Below, one piece after another: positions 28,501 through 38,448 of a stretch of 64,000 nucleotides of DNA. Both the position numbers and the translations under genes were made by a program. This DNA comes from Arthrobacter sp. CJ23 (GTDB taxonomy: Bacteria; Actinomycetota; Actinomycetes; Actinomycetales; Micrococcaceae), in contig NZ_CP102950.1 in the NCBI RefSeq assembly GCF_024741795.1, positions 2,604,001 through 2,668,000 of the forward strand, read 5' to 3'. The number at the start of each line of letters is the position of its first letter. Position 1 is the first letter of the stretch. The notes under the pieces are model-generated. The model saw only the letters and a program-made list of their open reading frames with translations. It made no database searches and was not told the DNA's origin.

Positions 28501-28733
28501 GCGGCGGCGGAGACGCACTCGAACGAGCAGCCCACAAGCTCAAAGGCGCCGCAGCGACCATCGGGGCCACGGGTGTCGCCTCCCTGTGTCAGGAACTGGA
28601 GGACCTGGGACGCAAGCCCGGCGGCCAATCCGGCAAGGAACTGCTGACCCGGCTTCTTACCGAGCTGGCCCGGGCGGACAAGGAGTTGGAGAACGCCCTG
28701 GCCATGAGCGTTTCGGGGGTGCGCCGCGCATAG
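25596..28733 (+). CDS. Hybrid histidine kinase with three PAS, two receiver and one HPt domain
   Basis: The 1045-residue protein is a soluble, BarA-like phosphorelay kinase without visible membrane segments. In order it has PAS domains at about residues 10-120, 130-250 and 270-385, then the HisKA box (phospho-His 412 in ISHEIRTPMNG), an ATPase domain with the usual N, G1 and G2 boxes, receiver 1 (phospho-Asp 704 in VLDMCMPD), receiver 2 (phospho-Asp 844 in LMDCHMP) and a C-terminal HPt (His 980 in AHKLKGA). The start at MTNEMQPL is preferred because PAS homology begins just after. No cognate response regulator is adjacent, so the output partner is unknown. Confidence 0.95.
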   Translation: MTNEMQPLDHFGSYRDLIEAVPDALLLIDEHGDVAFVNSHTERLFGYSRSQLLGRHYEMLLPERFKGRGGATREQLAKDPGMRRAGTDLKLFGRHRDGTEFPMEVSFAPLGVGPSMKIVASVREVSDRRRVDAELRDALSLLSATLESTADGILVVGADGTIAGSNERFAELWGIPAELLESHDDGRLLAFVLDQLSDPDGFIGKVQELYADPRAESLDMLEFHDGRTFERYSRPQLVGDEVVGRVWSFRDVTSRQRAQDQAREALGQLEGLGAIVRSSADAIIGMTPEGLVTSWNPGAEKLYGYAAAEVIGRDLRFLIPDHLQAEDEVLAAVLTGGQARSFETDRVRKDGSIVPVSLTVSPIRGERGVIGLATIGQDITARRAAEAELLAAREAALESSRLKSEFLATISHEIRTPMNGVVGLTTLLLDTPLDETQHKYAEGVQTAAGALLTLINDILDFSKLEAGKIDLDITPFDPQYLMEEVAGLLAEAAQGKGLELIAYCHRDVPTQLAGDAGRIRQILLNLASNAVKFTASGEVTIRVNVLEQDARTAMVRFEVSDTGIGIDAADHLRLFDSFSQADASTTRRYGGTGLGLAICRRLTQAMGGEIGLTSTPGEGSTFWFSIRLPVAKDPGRVPAPPVPGLPAGLRVLVVDDNATNRFVLESQLNTWGLQPDAVADARTALDRSRTAAAAGQPFDVAVLDMCMPDMDGLELAHELSGDPVLRGIRLMMLTSASQVSKTDMTAAGISEWLTKPVRGSELFDRLTRLVAGSPATEPASALARPPRPERPSRGRILVVEDNEVNQLVACEMVAKLGYQADVAADGAEAVSATAAGTYAAVLMDCHMPVMDGFEATRTIRARDNHSARLPIIAMTAGAQDEDRERCLSAGMDDYLSKPVDLADLDEALKRWVPRGLAPEAEEPALDPGRLAVLRELGPADGHGLLPTAAGAFRRGVPASVAELHAALEGGGGDALERAAHKLKGAAATIGATGVASLCQELEDLGRKPGGQSGKELLTRLLTELARADKELENALAMSVSGVRRA

Positions 28734-28846
28734 CCTTCGGGGATCCCCTCGGTTCCTTACCCACATGCCATCGGCGTCTCAGAGTGGAAAACAGAAACTG
28801 TGGAAACCTGGCAATTCACACCGACACTTCGGCCGGATCAGGACAC

Positions 28847-28882
28847 AAATGGGGCCCCTGACAATTGTCCGGGGCCCCATTT
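28847..28882. terminator. Bidirectional hairpin terminator between the hybrid kinase and nrdF
   Basis: The arms AAATGGGGCCCC and GGGGCCCCATTT (12 bp) close a 12-base loop that itself is largely palindromic. It lies between converging genes, and its A/T ends provide a short T-tract on both strands. It should end both the kinase and the nrd operon transcripts. Confidence 0.9.
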
Positions 28883-28906
28883 AGCATTCAGGAAAGGAGG
28901 AGGAAC

Positions 28907-29890
<984 letters not shown>

Positions 29891-29995
29891 TTAGCGTTGG
29901 GTTCTTTAAGGTAAGCGTACGACGCCGGGCGCGTGCCCGGCGTCGTACTCTTCAGTTTTCGTGCGGCAGCTGCCGCAATATTCAACCGATATCGG

Positions 29996-32194
29996 TTACA
30001 ACATGCAGCTGACGCAACCCTCAACCTCGGTCCCTTCCAGCGCGAGCTGGCGGAGACGGATGTAGTAGAGCGTCTTGATGCCCTTGCGCCAGGCGTAGAT
30101 CTGCGCCTTGTTGATGTCGCGGGTGGTTGCAGTGTCCTTGAAGAACAGCGTCAGGGACAGGCCCTGGTCCACGTGCTGCGTGGCAGCGGCGTAGGTGTCG
30201 ATGATCTTCTCGTAGCCGATCTCGTACGCGTCCTGGTAGTACTCCAGGTTGTCGTTGTCCAGGTACGGCGCCGGGTAGTAGACGCGCCCGATCTTGCCTT
30301 CCTTGCGGATTTCGATCTTGGCGGCCACCGGGTGGATCGAGGACGTGGAGTTGTTGATGTAGCTGATGGAACCGGTGGGTGGGACGGCCTGCAGGTTCTG
30401 GTTGTAGATACCGTGCTCCATGACGGAAGCCTTCAGCTCGCGCCAGTCATCCTGCGTGGGGATGTGGATGCCGGCGAACAGCTCGCGGACGCGCTCCGTC
30501 TCCGGGGCCCATTCCTGCTCGGTGTACTTGTCGAAGAACTCGCCGCTTGCATACGTGGAGTTCTCGAAGCCGCCGAAGGTCTCGCCGGTCTCGATGGAGA
30601 GCTTGTTCGAGGAACGCAGGGCGTGGAACAGCACCGTGTAGAAGTAGATGTTGGTGAAGTCCAGGCCTTCCTCGGAGCCGTAGTGCACGTGCTCGCGGGC
30701 CAGGTATCCGTGCAGGTTCATCTGGCCGAGGCCGATGGCGTGGCTCTGGGCGTTGCCCTGGGCGATGGACGGCACCGAGTTGATGAAGGACATGTCCGAC
30801 ACCGCGCTCAGGGCACGGATGGAGGTCTCGATGGAGAGGCCGAAGTCCGGGGAATCCATGGTCTTGGCGATGTTCATCGAACCAAGGTTGCAGGAGATGT
30901 CCTTGCCGATGGTCTCGTAGCTGAGGTCCTCGCCGTAAATGGACGGCGTGGAGACCTGCAGGATCTCCGAGCACAGGTTGCTCATGGTGATCTTGCCGGC
31001 GATCGGGTTGGCCCGGTTCACGGTGTCCTCGAACATGATGTACGGGTAGCCGGATTCGAACTGGATCTCCGCGAGGGTCTGGAAGAACTCGCGGGCGCTG
31101 ATCTTGGTCTTCTTGATCCGGGAATCGTCAACCATCTCGTAGTACTTCTCGGTGACCGAGATGTCGGAGAAGGGGACGCCGTAGACGCGCTCGACGTCGT
31201 ACGGGGAGAAGAGGTACATGTCCTCGTTCTTCTTGGCCAGCTCGAACGTGATGTCCGGAACCACGACGCCCAGGGACAGCGTCTTGATGCGGATCTTCTC
31301 GTCGGCGTTTTCACGCTTGGTGTCCAGGAAGCGGTAGATGTCCGGGTGGTGGGCGTGCAGGTACACGGCACCTGCACCCTGGCGGGCACCCAGCTGGTTG
31401 GCGTAGGAGAAGCTGTCTTCGAGGAGCTTCATCACGGGGATGACGCCGGAGGACTGGTTTTCGATCTGCTTGATCGGGGCGCCGTGCTCGCGGATGTTGG
31501 TCAGCGAGAGGGCCACGCCGCCGCCGCGCTTGGAAAGCTGCAGGGCGGAGTTGATGCCGCGGGCGATCGACTCCATGTTGTCTTCGATGCGCAGCAGGAA
31601 GCAGGAGACCAGCTCGCCGCGCTGGGCCTTGCCGGCGTTCAGGAACGTGGGCGTGGCCGGCTGGAAGCGGCCGTCGATGATCTCGTCAACCAGGCGGCCG
31701 GCCAGCTCTTCGTTGCCGCGGGCCAGGTGCAGGGCAACCATGCAGACGCGGTCTTCGTAGCGCTCCAGGAAACGCTTGCCGTCGAAGGTCTTGAGCGTGT
31801 ACGAGGTGTAGAACTTGAAGGCGCCCAGGAAGGTCTCGAAGCGGAACTTCTTCTTGTAGGCGCGGTTGAACAGCTCACGGATGAAGTTCATCGTGTACTG
31901 GTCCAGGGTTTCGCGCTCGTAGTACTGGTTCTTGACCAGGTAGTCGAGCTTCTCTTCCAGGTCGTGGAAGAACACGGTGTTGTTGTTCACGTGCTGCAGG
32001 AAGTACTGGTGCGCGGCCTCGCGGTCGGCGTCGAACTGGATCTCGCCGTTCGGGCCATACAGGTTCAGCATGGCGTTGAGCTCGTGATAGCCCAGGCCCT
32101 TATAGGCCTCAGGCAGCGGCTTCTTGGCCGTATCGACGGTCTTGTCCACGGTCTTGCTCCCGGCTACTTCTGTTTCTGCGACAGTTGTGTCCAA
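29996..32194 (-). CDS. nrdE: Class Ib ribonucleotide reductase, alpha subunit
   Basis: The 732-residue catalytic subunit reduces ribonucleoside diphosphates. It has the N-terminal NrdE domain, the active-site Cys segments [12 protein letters not shown] and [25 protein letters not shown], and the C-terminal redox pair CVSCML that receives electrons from NrdH. The short N-terminal region indicates the class Ib form without the ATP-cone. Its ATG lies 31 bases inside nrdI, indicating coupled translation. A start about 40 codons farther in would remove conserved residues and is unlikely. Confidence 0.98.
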   Translation of the reverse strand: MDTTVAETEVAGSKTVDKTVDTAKKPLPEAYKGLGYHELNAMLNLYGPNGEIQFDADREAAHQYFLQHVNNNTVFFHDLEEKLDYLVKNQYYERETLDQYTMNFIRELFNRAYKKKFRFETFLGAFKFYTSYTLKTFDGKRFLERYEDRVCMVALHLARGNEELAGRLVDEIIDGRFQPATPTFLNAGKAQRGELVSCFLLRIEDNMESIARGINSALQLSKRGGGVALSLTNIREHGAPIKQIENQSSGVIPVMKLLEDSFSYANQLGARQGAGAVYLHAHHPDIYRFLDTKRENADEKIRIKTLSLGVVVPDITFELAKKNEDMYLFSPYDVERVYGVPFSDISVTEKYYEMVDDSRIKKTKISAREFFQTLAEIQFESGYPYIMFEDTVNRANPIAGKITMSNLCSEILQVSTPSIYGEDLSYETIGKDISCNLGSMNIAKTMDSPDFGLSIETSIRALSAVSDMSFINSVPSIAQGNAQSHAIGLGQMNLHGYLAREHVHYGSEEGLDFTNIYFYTVLFHALRSSNKLSIETGETFGGFENSTYASGEFFDKYTEQEWAPETERVRELFAGIHIPTQDDWRELKASVMEHGIYNQNLQAVPPTGSISYINNSTSSIHPVAAKIEIRKEGKIGRVYYPAPYLDNDNLEYYQDAYEIGYEKIIDTYAAATQHVDQGLSLTLFFKDTATTRDINKAQIYAWRKGIKTLYYIRLRQLALEGTEVEGCVSCML

Positions 32195-32643
32195 AACTTT
32201 TCCAATCCTTGATTGACCCGATCAACGTCTTCGGGCGTCCCCATGAGTTCAAATCTGTACAAGTGCGGGACGCCACACTTGGCGGCGATGATGTCGCCTG
32301 CCATGCAGTAGTTGTCCGCGAAGTTGGTGTTTCCCGCACCGATCACGCCCCGGATCAGTTCCCTGTTCTGCGGGTTGTTCAGAAACCTGATGACCTGCTT
32401 GGGAACCGAGCCTTCGCCGTTGGTGCCGCCGTAGGTGGGCAGGACCAGGACGAAGGGTTCCAGCGCGAGCAGCGGCGCATCCTTGGCGTGGAGCGGGATG
32501 CGTGCCGCATCCCTGCCCAGTTTCCGGACGAAGCGCTTGGTGTTCTCAGATGTCGAGGAAAAGTAGATGAGGTGACTCCGCGTACTGACAGCTTCCGCTG
32601 CATCACGTGCAGGGACTGTTGCCAGCGCCGCCATGGGAGTCAC
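32164..32643 (-). CDS. nrdI: Ribonucleotide reductase flavodoxin NrdI
   Basis: NrdI delivers an oxidant to NrdF for assembly of the manganese-tyrosyl cofactor. The 159-residue protein has the flavodoxin-type FMN loop [13 protein letters not shown], then [15 protein letters not shown] and the conserved [15 protein letters not shown] loop. The first about 22 residues (rich in Ala and Thr) are not part of the fold; the ATG three codons in (MAALATVPA) is an equally possible start. It sits between nrdH, 49 bases upstream, and nrdE, with which it overlaps. Confidence 0.95.
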   Translation of the reverse strand: MTPMAALATVPARDAAEAVSTRSHLIYFSSTSENTKRFVRKLGRDAARIPLHAKDAPLLALEPFVLVLPTYGGTNGEGSVPKQVIRFLNNPQNRELIRGVIGAGNTNFADNYCMAGDIIAAKCGVPHLYRFELMGTPEDVDRVNQGLEKFWTQLSQKQK

Positions 32644-32692
32644 CTCGCCTACATTGAAATTCTTTGCCGTGTTGGCCGATGTCCGGAGGGAC

Positions 32693-32935
32693 CTAAGCTA
32701 CGGAAGCCGTAGCCAACGCCAATTCTTCGATCTTGTCGGGGCGGAAGCCTGACCAGTGGTCCTGCTCGGTCACCACGACGGGGGCCTGCATGTATCCCAG
32801 TGCCTTGAGGCGCTCGAGGGCCTCGGCATCCTGGGAGATGTCAACGCTCTGGTAGGCGATGCCCTTTTTGTCGAGTGCGCGGTAGGTCGCGTTGCACTGA
32901 ACACAGGCCGGCTTCGTGTAAACCGTAACGGTCAT
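32693..32935 (-). CDS. nrdH: NrdH glutaredoxin-like redoxin
   Basis: NrdH passes electrons from thioredoxin reductase to NrdE. The 80-residue protein has the thioredoxin fold with the family's redox motif CVQC near residue 11 and the QAPVVV and [13 protein letters not shown] segments that distinguish NrdH from glutaredoxin. The start MTVTVYTKP has AAGGGGA upstream; an ATG 17 codons farther upstream is not supported. It is the first gene of the operon, with the NrdR-type box 153 bases upstream. Confidence 0.96.
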   Translation of the reverse strand: MTVTVYTKPACVQCNATYRALDKKGIAYQSVDISQDAEALERLKALGYMQAPVVVTEQDHWSGFRPDKIEELALATASVA

Positions 32936-33087
32936 GGTCCCTGTCCCCTTAGCTAGAGTCTCTGCTCTTCGTATCGGCAGGCCCATCCGGAACTAGTTAC
33001 TGAATCCGGCGCCGGCCCGCAGGCTGCTGTGGCAGCCATCACGCTCTGTTTGGTCTTGTGCTGGTTTCCCGCTCAATCCGTAAATCG

Positions 33088-33103
33088 ATACTACATGTAG
33101 TGC
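33088..33103. promoter_or_regulatory. NrdR-type box upstream of nrdHIEF
   Basis: ATACTACATGTAGTGC contains the perfect palindrome ACTACATGTAGT, which fits the NrdR box (ACWAYATATAGTGT type). NrdR boxes normally come in pairs; a weaker partner may lie at about 33131-33146 (TGTATTACAAGTATGT). It controls the nrd operon leftward. The LysR gene to the right starts 400 bases away. Confidence 0.72.
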
Positions 33104-33159
33104 AAGCGACTCGGCAGGACCCCAAGATGATGTATTACAAGTATGTCATTTAATGCACC

Positions 33160-33290
33160 GCTCGTCCACAGGCCGGGTGCTCCAAAATGTCCGTGATTCC
33201 GCCAAATCCGGAGATGAAATCCACACCCTGTGGATGAGTTAGCCACATTTAAACACCAGCGTGTCGCATCATCACGGCGTGTCGCGACAC
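33160..33290. promoter_or_regulatory. nrd/LysR intergenic region with DnaA-like sites and repeats
   Basis: Two DnaA-box-like nonamers are seen: TCGTCCACA at about 33162-33170 and, on the other strand, TCATCCACA at about 33227-33235. Farther on, GCGTGTCGC is repeated at 33259 and 33277, the second copy forming the palindrome GTGTCGCGACAC (33279-33290). The repeats are placed as a LysR-type binding region would be, upstream of the LysR gene. Confidence 0.4.
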
Positions 33291-33503
33291 ATTGAAAGCA
33301 CCCCTCCAGGAAGGCCTCAAGGGATCAACGCCACACCCGGAAGGGCCGCCCGGAGACGGAACTCACAGTCCATAGCCCAGGGATCACGGGCCTGCCTCAA
33401 CCGCAAGGTTTCCTTATCCAAACCACGGCGGTAACGTGTCTCTGACGCCGCCGTCCGCAGGAATCCCAGCATTGGCGGGCACAAGCAAGCCAAAGGAACG
33501 CTG

Positions 33504-34463
33504 ATGGTCAATCTTCTCCACCTCCGGACCCTGTTGGAGGTGACCCGGCAGGGTTCCTTCGCCGCCGCGGCCGCCCAACTCGGGTACACGGCGTCGGCCG
33601 TCTCCCAGCAGATGGCCGCCCTGGAACGCGACACCGGCGTCGAGCTCTTCCACCGCTCGGCACGCAGCGTTGTCCCCACGGAAGCGGCCACCACCATGAC
33701 CCGGCACGCCGCCAAGGTGCTGACAGACGTCGAGGCCCTGCTCGCGGCGGCTTCCAGGACCCACGACTCCCCCACCCAGGAACTGCGTCTTGGCATTTTC
33801 CCCAGCCTGGCCACCTACGTGCTGCCGGACATTCTCCGCAATCCCCGCTGGAACACGCTCGGCATCGAACTGCGCGTGTCCGTGGCCGAGCCTGCCCAGA
33901 CCATCCAGGGCCTGCGCAGCGGCGGCGAGCTCGACGTCGCCCTCGTCTACCAGGTGGGCCAGTCCGGGCTGGCCTGGCCCCACTCGCTGGAACGGCAGTG
34001 GATCGGCGACGACGACTTCCGCGTGGTGCTGCCCGCGTCCTGGGGAATCCGGGAGGACGCCGAAATGCAGGCGGCCCAGCTCTCGGACATGCCATGGATC
34101 ATCCACCACCCCGGCACCAGCGACGCCCTGGTGATCGAACGGCTTTTTGCCAGCTGCAACCTTCACCCCCGCGTGGTGGCCTACAGCGACGACTTCCACG
34201 CGAGCCTCGAAATGGCCTCCGCCGGACTTGGCGCAGCGCTGGTCCCGGAACTCGCCCTGCGGCGCCGGCCGCCCGGCGTCGTGGTCCTGGACGTGCCGGA
34301 TATCCGGCTCGCCCGCAACGTCTTCGCCCTGCTCATTAACGAAAAGCGCACGGCGCAGGTGCAGCTCTTTACCGAGCTGCTGGCCGACACCCTCCGCGGC
34401 GCACCGGCCCCGGTCTCCGGAACGGGTGCGGCGGCCAAGGCCGCCCCCAAACGGCGCATGTGA
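33504..34463 (+). CDS. LysR family transcriptional regulator
   Basis: The 319-residue protein has the N-terminal winged helix-turn-helix of LysR regulators (LLHLRTLLEVTRQGSFAAAAAQLGYTASAVSQQMAALERDTGVELFHRS, with usual spacing) and a C-terminal substrate-binding fold from about residue 85 on. The effector pocket residues are not informative without modelling. No divergent target gene is directly adjacent except across the 570-base nrd promoter region, so targets are unknown; autoregulation through the GTGTCGC repeats is possible. The last 20 residues are Ala/Lys-rich and probably flexible. Confidence 0.92.
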   Translation: MVNLLHLRTLLEVTRQGSFAAAAAQLGYTASAVSQQMAALERDTGVELFHRSARSVVPTEAATTMTRHAAKVLTDVEALLAAASRTHDSPTQELRLGIFPSLATYVLPDILRNPRWNTLGIELRVSVAEPAQTIQGLRSGGELDVALVYQVGQSGLAWPHSLERQWIGDDDFRVVLPASWGIREDAEMQAAQLSDMPWIIHHPGTSDALVIERLFASCNLHPRVVAYSDDFHASLEMASAGLGAALVPELALRRRPPGVVVLDVPDIRLARNVFALLINEKRTAQVQLFTELLADTLRGAPAPVSGTGAAAKAAPKRRM

Positions 34464-34513
34464 ATTCTGCCAGGATGCTGGAACAGGCCGGTTGTTGGGG
34501 CTAGATTGAAGGC

Positions 34514-35020
34514 ATGAGCAAGGTAGCGAGCAAGCATTTTGGGGAAATCGAGCTCAACCACGGGCGGGAACACTGCTATGTGGCCTCGCACGAGCTCGCG
34601 GGCGCCCCGCTGGAACTGGACCTGAATGTCACGGCCCACGACCACTTCGATGAAAAGGCCCTGCACAAAGTGGACTACCGGCTGGGGTACCTGCCCGAGC
34701 TGGTGGACCAGGTCCGGGAGATGATCGCGGAGGAGCTGGACCAGGACGGCACCAACCCCCAGCAGTTCCTGCATTTCCACTCCTCGCAGCTCAAGGAGGA
34801 GCAGCTCCAGGCGGTGTTCGGGGTGCGGGACAAGGCAGAACTCACCAATGAGGTCTTCCTCAAGGCGCTCAAGCTTGGCCACGTGGGCATCTACCCCGGC
34901 CAGCCCGAACGCTACTTCGTCATGGACTTCACCCTGGGGTCGCACTTCACGGACGAGCTGCTGGTGGTCGCGGCGGACGAAGACGGTGTAGTGGACGACG
35001 AAATCCTCTGGGAGTCCTGA
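34514..35020 (+). CDS. DUF2004 family protein
   Basis: The 168-residue soluble protein matches the DUF2004 family, a group of unknown function with the segments HFGEIELNHGREHCYV, LGYLPELVDQVREMI and QFLHFHSSQLKEE. It has no signal peptide and is rich in acidic residues. A typical start (ATG after a 50-base spacer from LysR) is supported by sequence similarity from residue 1. It may share a transcript with the LysR gene and is followed by a strong terminator. Confidence 0.8.
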   Translation: MSKVASKHFGEIELNHGREHCYVASHELAGAPLELDLNVTAHDHFDEKALHKVDYRLGYLPELVDQVREMIAEELDQDGTNPQQFLHFHSSQLKEEQLQAVFGVRDKAELTNEVFLKALKLGHVGIYPGQPERYFVMDFTLGSHFTDELLVVAADEDGVVDDEILWES

Positions 35021-35029
35021 AGGCTTAAA

Positions 35030-35070
35030 CAACAGCGGCCGCCCACCTTTCGGTGGGCGGCCGCCTGTTG
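35030..35070. terminator. Bidirectional hairpin terminator between DUF2004 gene and metE
   Basis: The arms CAACAG-CGGCCGCCCACC and GGTGGGCGGCCGCCTGTTG pair with one bulged G across a TTTC loop. It lies between converging genes and is GC-rich with A-rich flanks on the left side, so it can serve both metE and the DUF2004 gene. Confidence 0.9.
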
Positions 35071-35077
35071 CTTGGGC

Positions 35078-37420
35078 CTACTTTGCTGCTTCCAGCAGGC
35101 TGGCGCGGACCGTCTGGGTTGCCTTGACCAGGTTGCGCAGGGACTCTTCGGTCTCGGCGTAGCCACGGGTCTTCAGGCCGCAGTCCGGGTTGACCCAGAG
35201 CTGGCGGGACGGGACGTGCTTGACGGCGGTGGCCAGGAGTTCAGTGACCTCGGCCTCGCCCGGAACACGCGGCGAGTGGATGTCGTAGACGCCCGGGCCC
35301 ACGCCGCGGCCGAAGCCGTGGGACTCGAGGTCGTGGACGACCTCCATGCGGGAGCGTGCGGCTTCGATGGAGGTGACGTCGGCATCGAGGCCGTCGATCG
35401 CGTCGATGATCACGCCGAACTCCGAGTAGCAGAGGTGGGTGTGGATCTGCGTGGCGTCGGCTGCACCGGCGGTGGACAGGCGGAAGGAGTCCACGGACCA
35501 CTTGAGGTAGTCGGCGTGGTCGGCCTTGCGCAGCGGCAGGAGCTCGCGCAGTGCGGGCTCATCCACCTGGATGACCTTGATGCCGGCAGCTTCGAGGTCG
35601 GCGATCTCGTCGCGCAGCGCCAGGCCGACCTGGTTGGCGGTCTCGCCCAGCGGCTGGTCGTCGCGGACGAAGGACCAGGCCAGGATGGTGACCGGACCGG
35701 TGAGCATGCCCTTCATGGGCTTCCCGGTCAGCGACTGCGCGTATTCGGCCCAGGCCACCGTGATGGGTGCCGAACGGGTGACGTCGCCCCAGAGGATGGA
35801 CGGACGGGTGCAGCGGGAGCCGTAGGACTGGACCCAGCCGTGCACCGTGACGTCGAAGCCTTCGAGGTTCTCAGCGAAGTACTGGACCATGTCGTTGCGC
35901 TCGGGCTCGCCGTGCACCAGGACGTCGTAGCCGAGCTCTTCCTGCAGCTCGACAACGCGCTTGATCTCGTCCTTCATGAGCTGCTCGTACTGCTCGTTGG
36001 TGAGGTCGCCCTTGTTGTTGCGGGCTCGCGCCGAACGGATCTCGGAGGTCTGCGGGAAGGAACCGATGGTGGTGGTGGGCAGCGGCGGCAGCTGCAGGGC
36101 CGTTTCCTGGGCGGCTTCACGGACCGAGTACTCGGAGCGGTTGAAGTCGGCTTCGGTCAGGGCCTCGGTGCGGGCGCGGACGTCGTCGCGGCGGACGCCT
36201 TCGGCGGTGGCGCGGGAAGCGATCACGGCGGAGGCTTCGTCAATGGCTGCCTTGGCGGAAGCCGGCTCGGCCAGGTAGTCGGCGAGGGTCTTGACCTCGA
36301 CGGCCTTCTGGTCGGAGAAGGCGAGCCAGCTGCGCAGCTGCTCGGAGAGCTGGGTTTCCTCGGCAACATCGTGCGGGACGTGCTGGGTGGAGGTGGAGGT
36401 GGAGACGGCGATCTTGCCTGCGGCGGCCTTCAGTTCGTCCAGCTTGGCAGCGGAAGCGGCGAGGTCGTTGCGCCAGATGTTGTGGCCATCCACGACGCCG
36501 GCAACCAGGGTCTTGTTGCCGAGGCCGGCAAGGGCTGCTGCGGACGGAACCGCACCCTTGAAGACGTCGATGTGCAGGGCGTCGATATTGGTGGCTGCAA
36601 GGGTGCCGAGCTGGCCGTCGAGGGCGCCGTACGGGGTGGAGACAAGGATCTGCGGGCGCTTGGCTGCACCGGAGAGGACCTCGTAGGCACGGGCAACCGC
36701 AGCCTCGATCTCGGCGGCCGGGGTGTCCTGGTCAACAACCAGGGCGGGCTCGTCGAGCTGGATCCAGCTGGCGCCTGCGGCGGCGAGCTTCTCGAGCAGC
36801 TGCACGTAGACCGGCAGGATGTCCTCGAGGCGGGACAGCGGAGCGAAGCCGGCGGGGGCGTCGTCGGAAGCCTTGGAGAGCAGCAGGTAGGTGACCGGGC
36901 CCACGATGTACGGGCGGGTTTCGATGCCGTTGGCCAGGGCGAACTCGAACTCGTCAACCTTGGCGGTGGAGGCGAGCGTGAACTCGGTCTCGGGGCCGAT
37001 CTCGGGAACCAGGTAGTGGTAGTTGGTGTCGAACCACTTGGTCATTTCCAGCGGCTGCTGATCCTTGTTGCCGCGGGCCAGGGTGAAGTAGCCGTCGATG
37101 TCCAGCTGGCCCTCAGCGTTGAGGAGCTTGCCGAAGCGGGCCGGGACGGCACCGAGGTGTGCCGTGGTGTCCAGGACCTGGTCGTAGTAGGAGAAGGTGC
37201 CCGGAACGGCAGCCGCTTCGCTGAGGCCCAGTTCCTGGAGGCGCTTGGCGATGGTCAGCTGGATGTCCTTGGCGGCGGCGTCCAGTGCGGCGGCGTCGAT
37301 CTTGCCCGCCCAGTAGGCTTCGATGGCCTTCTTGAGCTCGCGGCGGCGGCCGATGCGCGGGTAGCCGAGCAGCGACGCTGCCGGGAACGGGGTGGCTGCG
37401 GTGGTGTTCTGTTCAGTCAT
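35078..37420 (-). CDS. metE: Cobalamin-independent methionine synthase
   Basis: MetE transfers the methyl group of 5-methyltetrahydropteroyl-triglutamate to homocysteine. The 780 residues show both barrels: the N-terminal RIGRRRELKKAIEAYWAG region and the C-terminal catalytic one with TTTIGSFPQT, GMLTGPVTILAWSFVRDD, the zinc ligands in IHTHLCYSEFG (His and Cys), and the last Cys in VNPDCGLKTRG. It follows metF on the same strand with 59 bases between, so the methyl-donor and methyl-transfer enzymes are co-transcribed. Confidence 0.98.
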   Translation of the reverse strand: MTEQNTTAATPFPAASLLGYPRIGRRRELKKAIEAYWAGKIDAAALDAAAKDIQLTIAKRLQELGLSEAAAVPGTFSYYDQVLDTTAHLGAVPARFGKLLNAEGQLDIDGYFTLARGNKDQQPLEMTKWFDTNYHYLVPEIGPETEFTLASTAKVDEFEFALANGIETRPYIVGPVTYLLLSKASDDAPAGFAPLSRLEDILPVYVQLLEKLAAAGASWIQLDEPALVVDQDTPAAEIEAAVARAYEVLSGAAKRPQILVSTPYGALDGQLGTLAATNIDALHIDVFKGAVPSAAALAGLGNKTLVAGVVDGHNIWRNDLAASAAKLDELKAAAGKIAVSTSTSTQHVPHDVAEETQLSEQLRSWLAFSDQKAVEVKTLADYLAEPASAKAAIDEASAVIASRATAEGVRRDDVRARTEALTEADFNRSEYSVREAAQETALQLPPLPTTTIGSFPQTSEIRSARARNNKGDLTNEQYEQLMKDEIKRVVELQEELGYDVLVHGEPERNDMVQYFAENLEGFDVTVHGWVQSYGSRCTRPSILWGDVTRSAPITVAWAEYAQSLTGKPMKGMLTGPVTILAWSFVRDDQPLGETANQVGLALRDEIADLEAAGIKVIQVDEPALRELLPLRKADHADYLKWSVDSFRLSTAGAADATQIHTHLCYSEFGVIIDAIDGLDADVTSIEAARSRMEVVHDLESHGFGRGVGPGVYDIHSPRVPGEAEVTELLATAVKHVPSRQLWVNPDCGLKTRGYAETEESLRNLVKATQTVRASLLEAAK

Positions 37421-37479
37421 GGTTTTTCCTCGAAGACGTGGGTGAAATGGTTGTTTGTCTGTGGGGCCAGGGGCCAGCG

Positions 37480-38448
37480 TCAGCTGGCCAGTTCCTGGCG
37501 GCGGGCGATCGCGTTGAGCCGGCTGATGGGCCGTGCCGGGCGGGGCAGCGCGAGCTTGTCCAGTACGTCCAGCGCGCAGGCGTGCTCGTTGAAGGTGTAC
37601 AGGTGGATTCCCGGGGCTCCGGCGTGAAGTGCGGCGTTGGCGAGGTCCACGGTGGCGCGGACGCCGATCCGGCGGCGCTCCGCGTCACTGTCCGCAGCGG
37701 CCAGCCGCTCGATCAGTTCCGGTGCGGGTTCGACGCCGGTGAGCTCGCCCAGGCGCTTGAGGCGGCGCAGGCTGGTCAGCGGCATGACGCCGGGGATGAT
37801 CGGGATGGTGACGCCGGCCCGGCGGGCGCGGGACAGCAGGTCCGCGTACTGCTCGGTGTGGAAGAACACCTGGGTGATGGCGAAGTCGGCGCCGGAGCGC
37901 TGCTTGGCCAGCAGCACCTCGATGTCGTGGCCTTCACTCGGCGACTCGGGGTGGCGGGTTGGGTAGGCGGCAACGCCCACGGCCACCTTGCCGGCGCACA
38001 GCAGGGCCGAGCGGCGCTGCTCCACGCGGCGGATGAGCTCGATCAGGTCCTGGGCGTAGCGCAGTGAGCCGATGGCAGGCACGCCGCCGTCCTTGGGCAG
38101 GTCACCGCGGAGGGCAAGGATGCCCCGGACGCCGTGGTCGAGCAGTTCGCCGATGATCTCGGCCAGTTCCTCGGGGGTGTTGCCGACGCAGGTCAGGTGC
38201 GCCAGCGGACGGAGGGTGGTCTCCAGCAGCAGGCGGTTGATGAGCTCGACGGCGGTGTCCCGGTTGGAGCCGCTTGCTCCGTAGGTGACGGAGACGTAGT
38301 CCGGATCGGTGGCCTCGAGCTCGCCGATGGTGGTCCAGAGGGATTCGGCGGCTTGCGGGGAACGCGGCGGGAAGAGCTCATAGGAGAGCGCCACCGGTGC
38401 TGTTCCGGCAAGATTCGGATGTACGTCAATAAGGCTAGGAGGTGACAT
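37480..38448 (-). CDS. metF: 5,10-methylenetetrahydrofolate reductase
   Basis: MetF makes 5-methyltetrahydrofolate for methionine synthesis using FAD and NAD(P)H. The 322-residue protein is a TIM-barrel flavoprotein with YELFPPRSPQAAESLW, YVSVTYGASGSNRD, ALRGDLPKDGG, and AITQVFFHTEQY, all typical. The start MSPPSLIDVHP gives a normal N-terminus. It heads the metF-metE operon. The long 436-base upstream region holds a 14-base palindrome but no riboswitch that I recognise. Confidence 0.96.
   Translation of the reverse strand: MSPPSLIDVHPNLAGTAPVALSYELFPPRSPQAAESLWTTIGELEATDPDYVSVTYGASGSNRDTAVELINRLLLETTLRPLAHLTCVGNTPEELAEIIGELLDHGVRGILALRGDLPKDGGVPAIGSLRYAQDLIELIRRVEQRRSALLCAGKVAVGVAAYPTRHPESPSEGHDIEVLLAKQRSGADFAITQVFFHTEQYADLLSRARRAGVTIPIIPGVMPLTSLRRLKRLGELTGVEPAPELIERLAAADSDAERRRIGVRATVDLANAALHAGAPGIHLYTFNEHACALDVLDKLALPRPARPISRLNAIARRQELAS

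Noticed and set aside
33317-34199. Minus-strand frames of 165-261 codons over the LysR gene
   Set aside because: They are antisense shadows of a clear LysR protein and have no family-like sequence.
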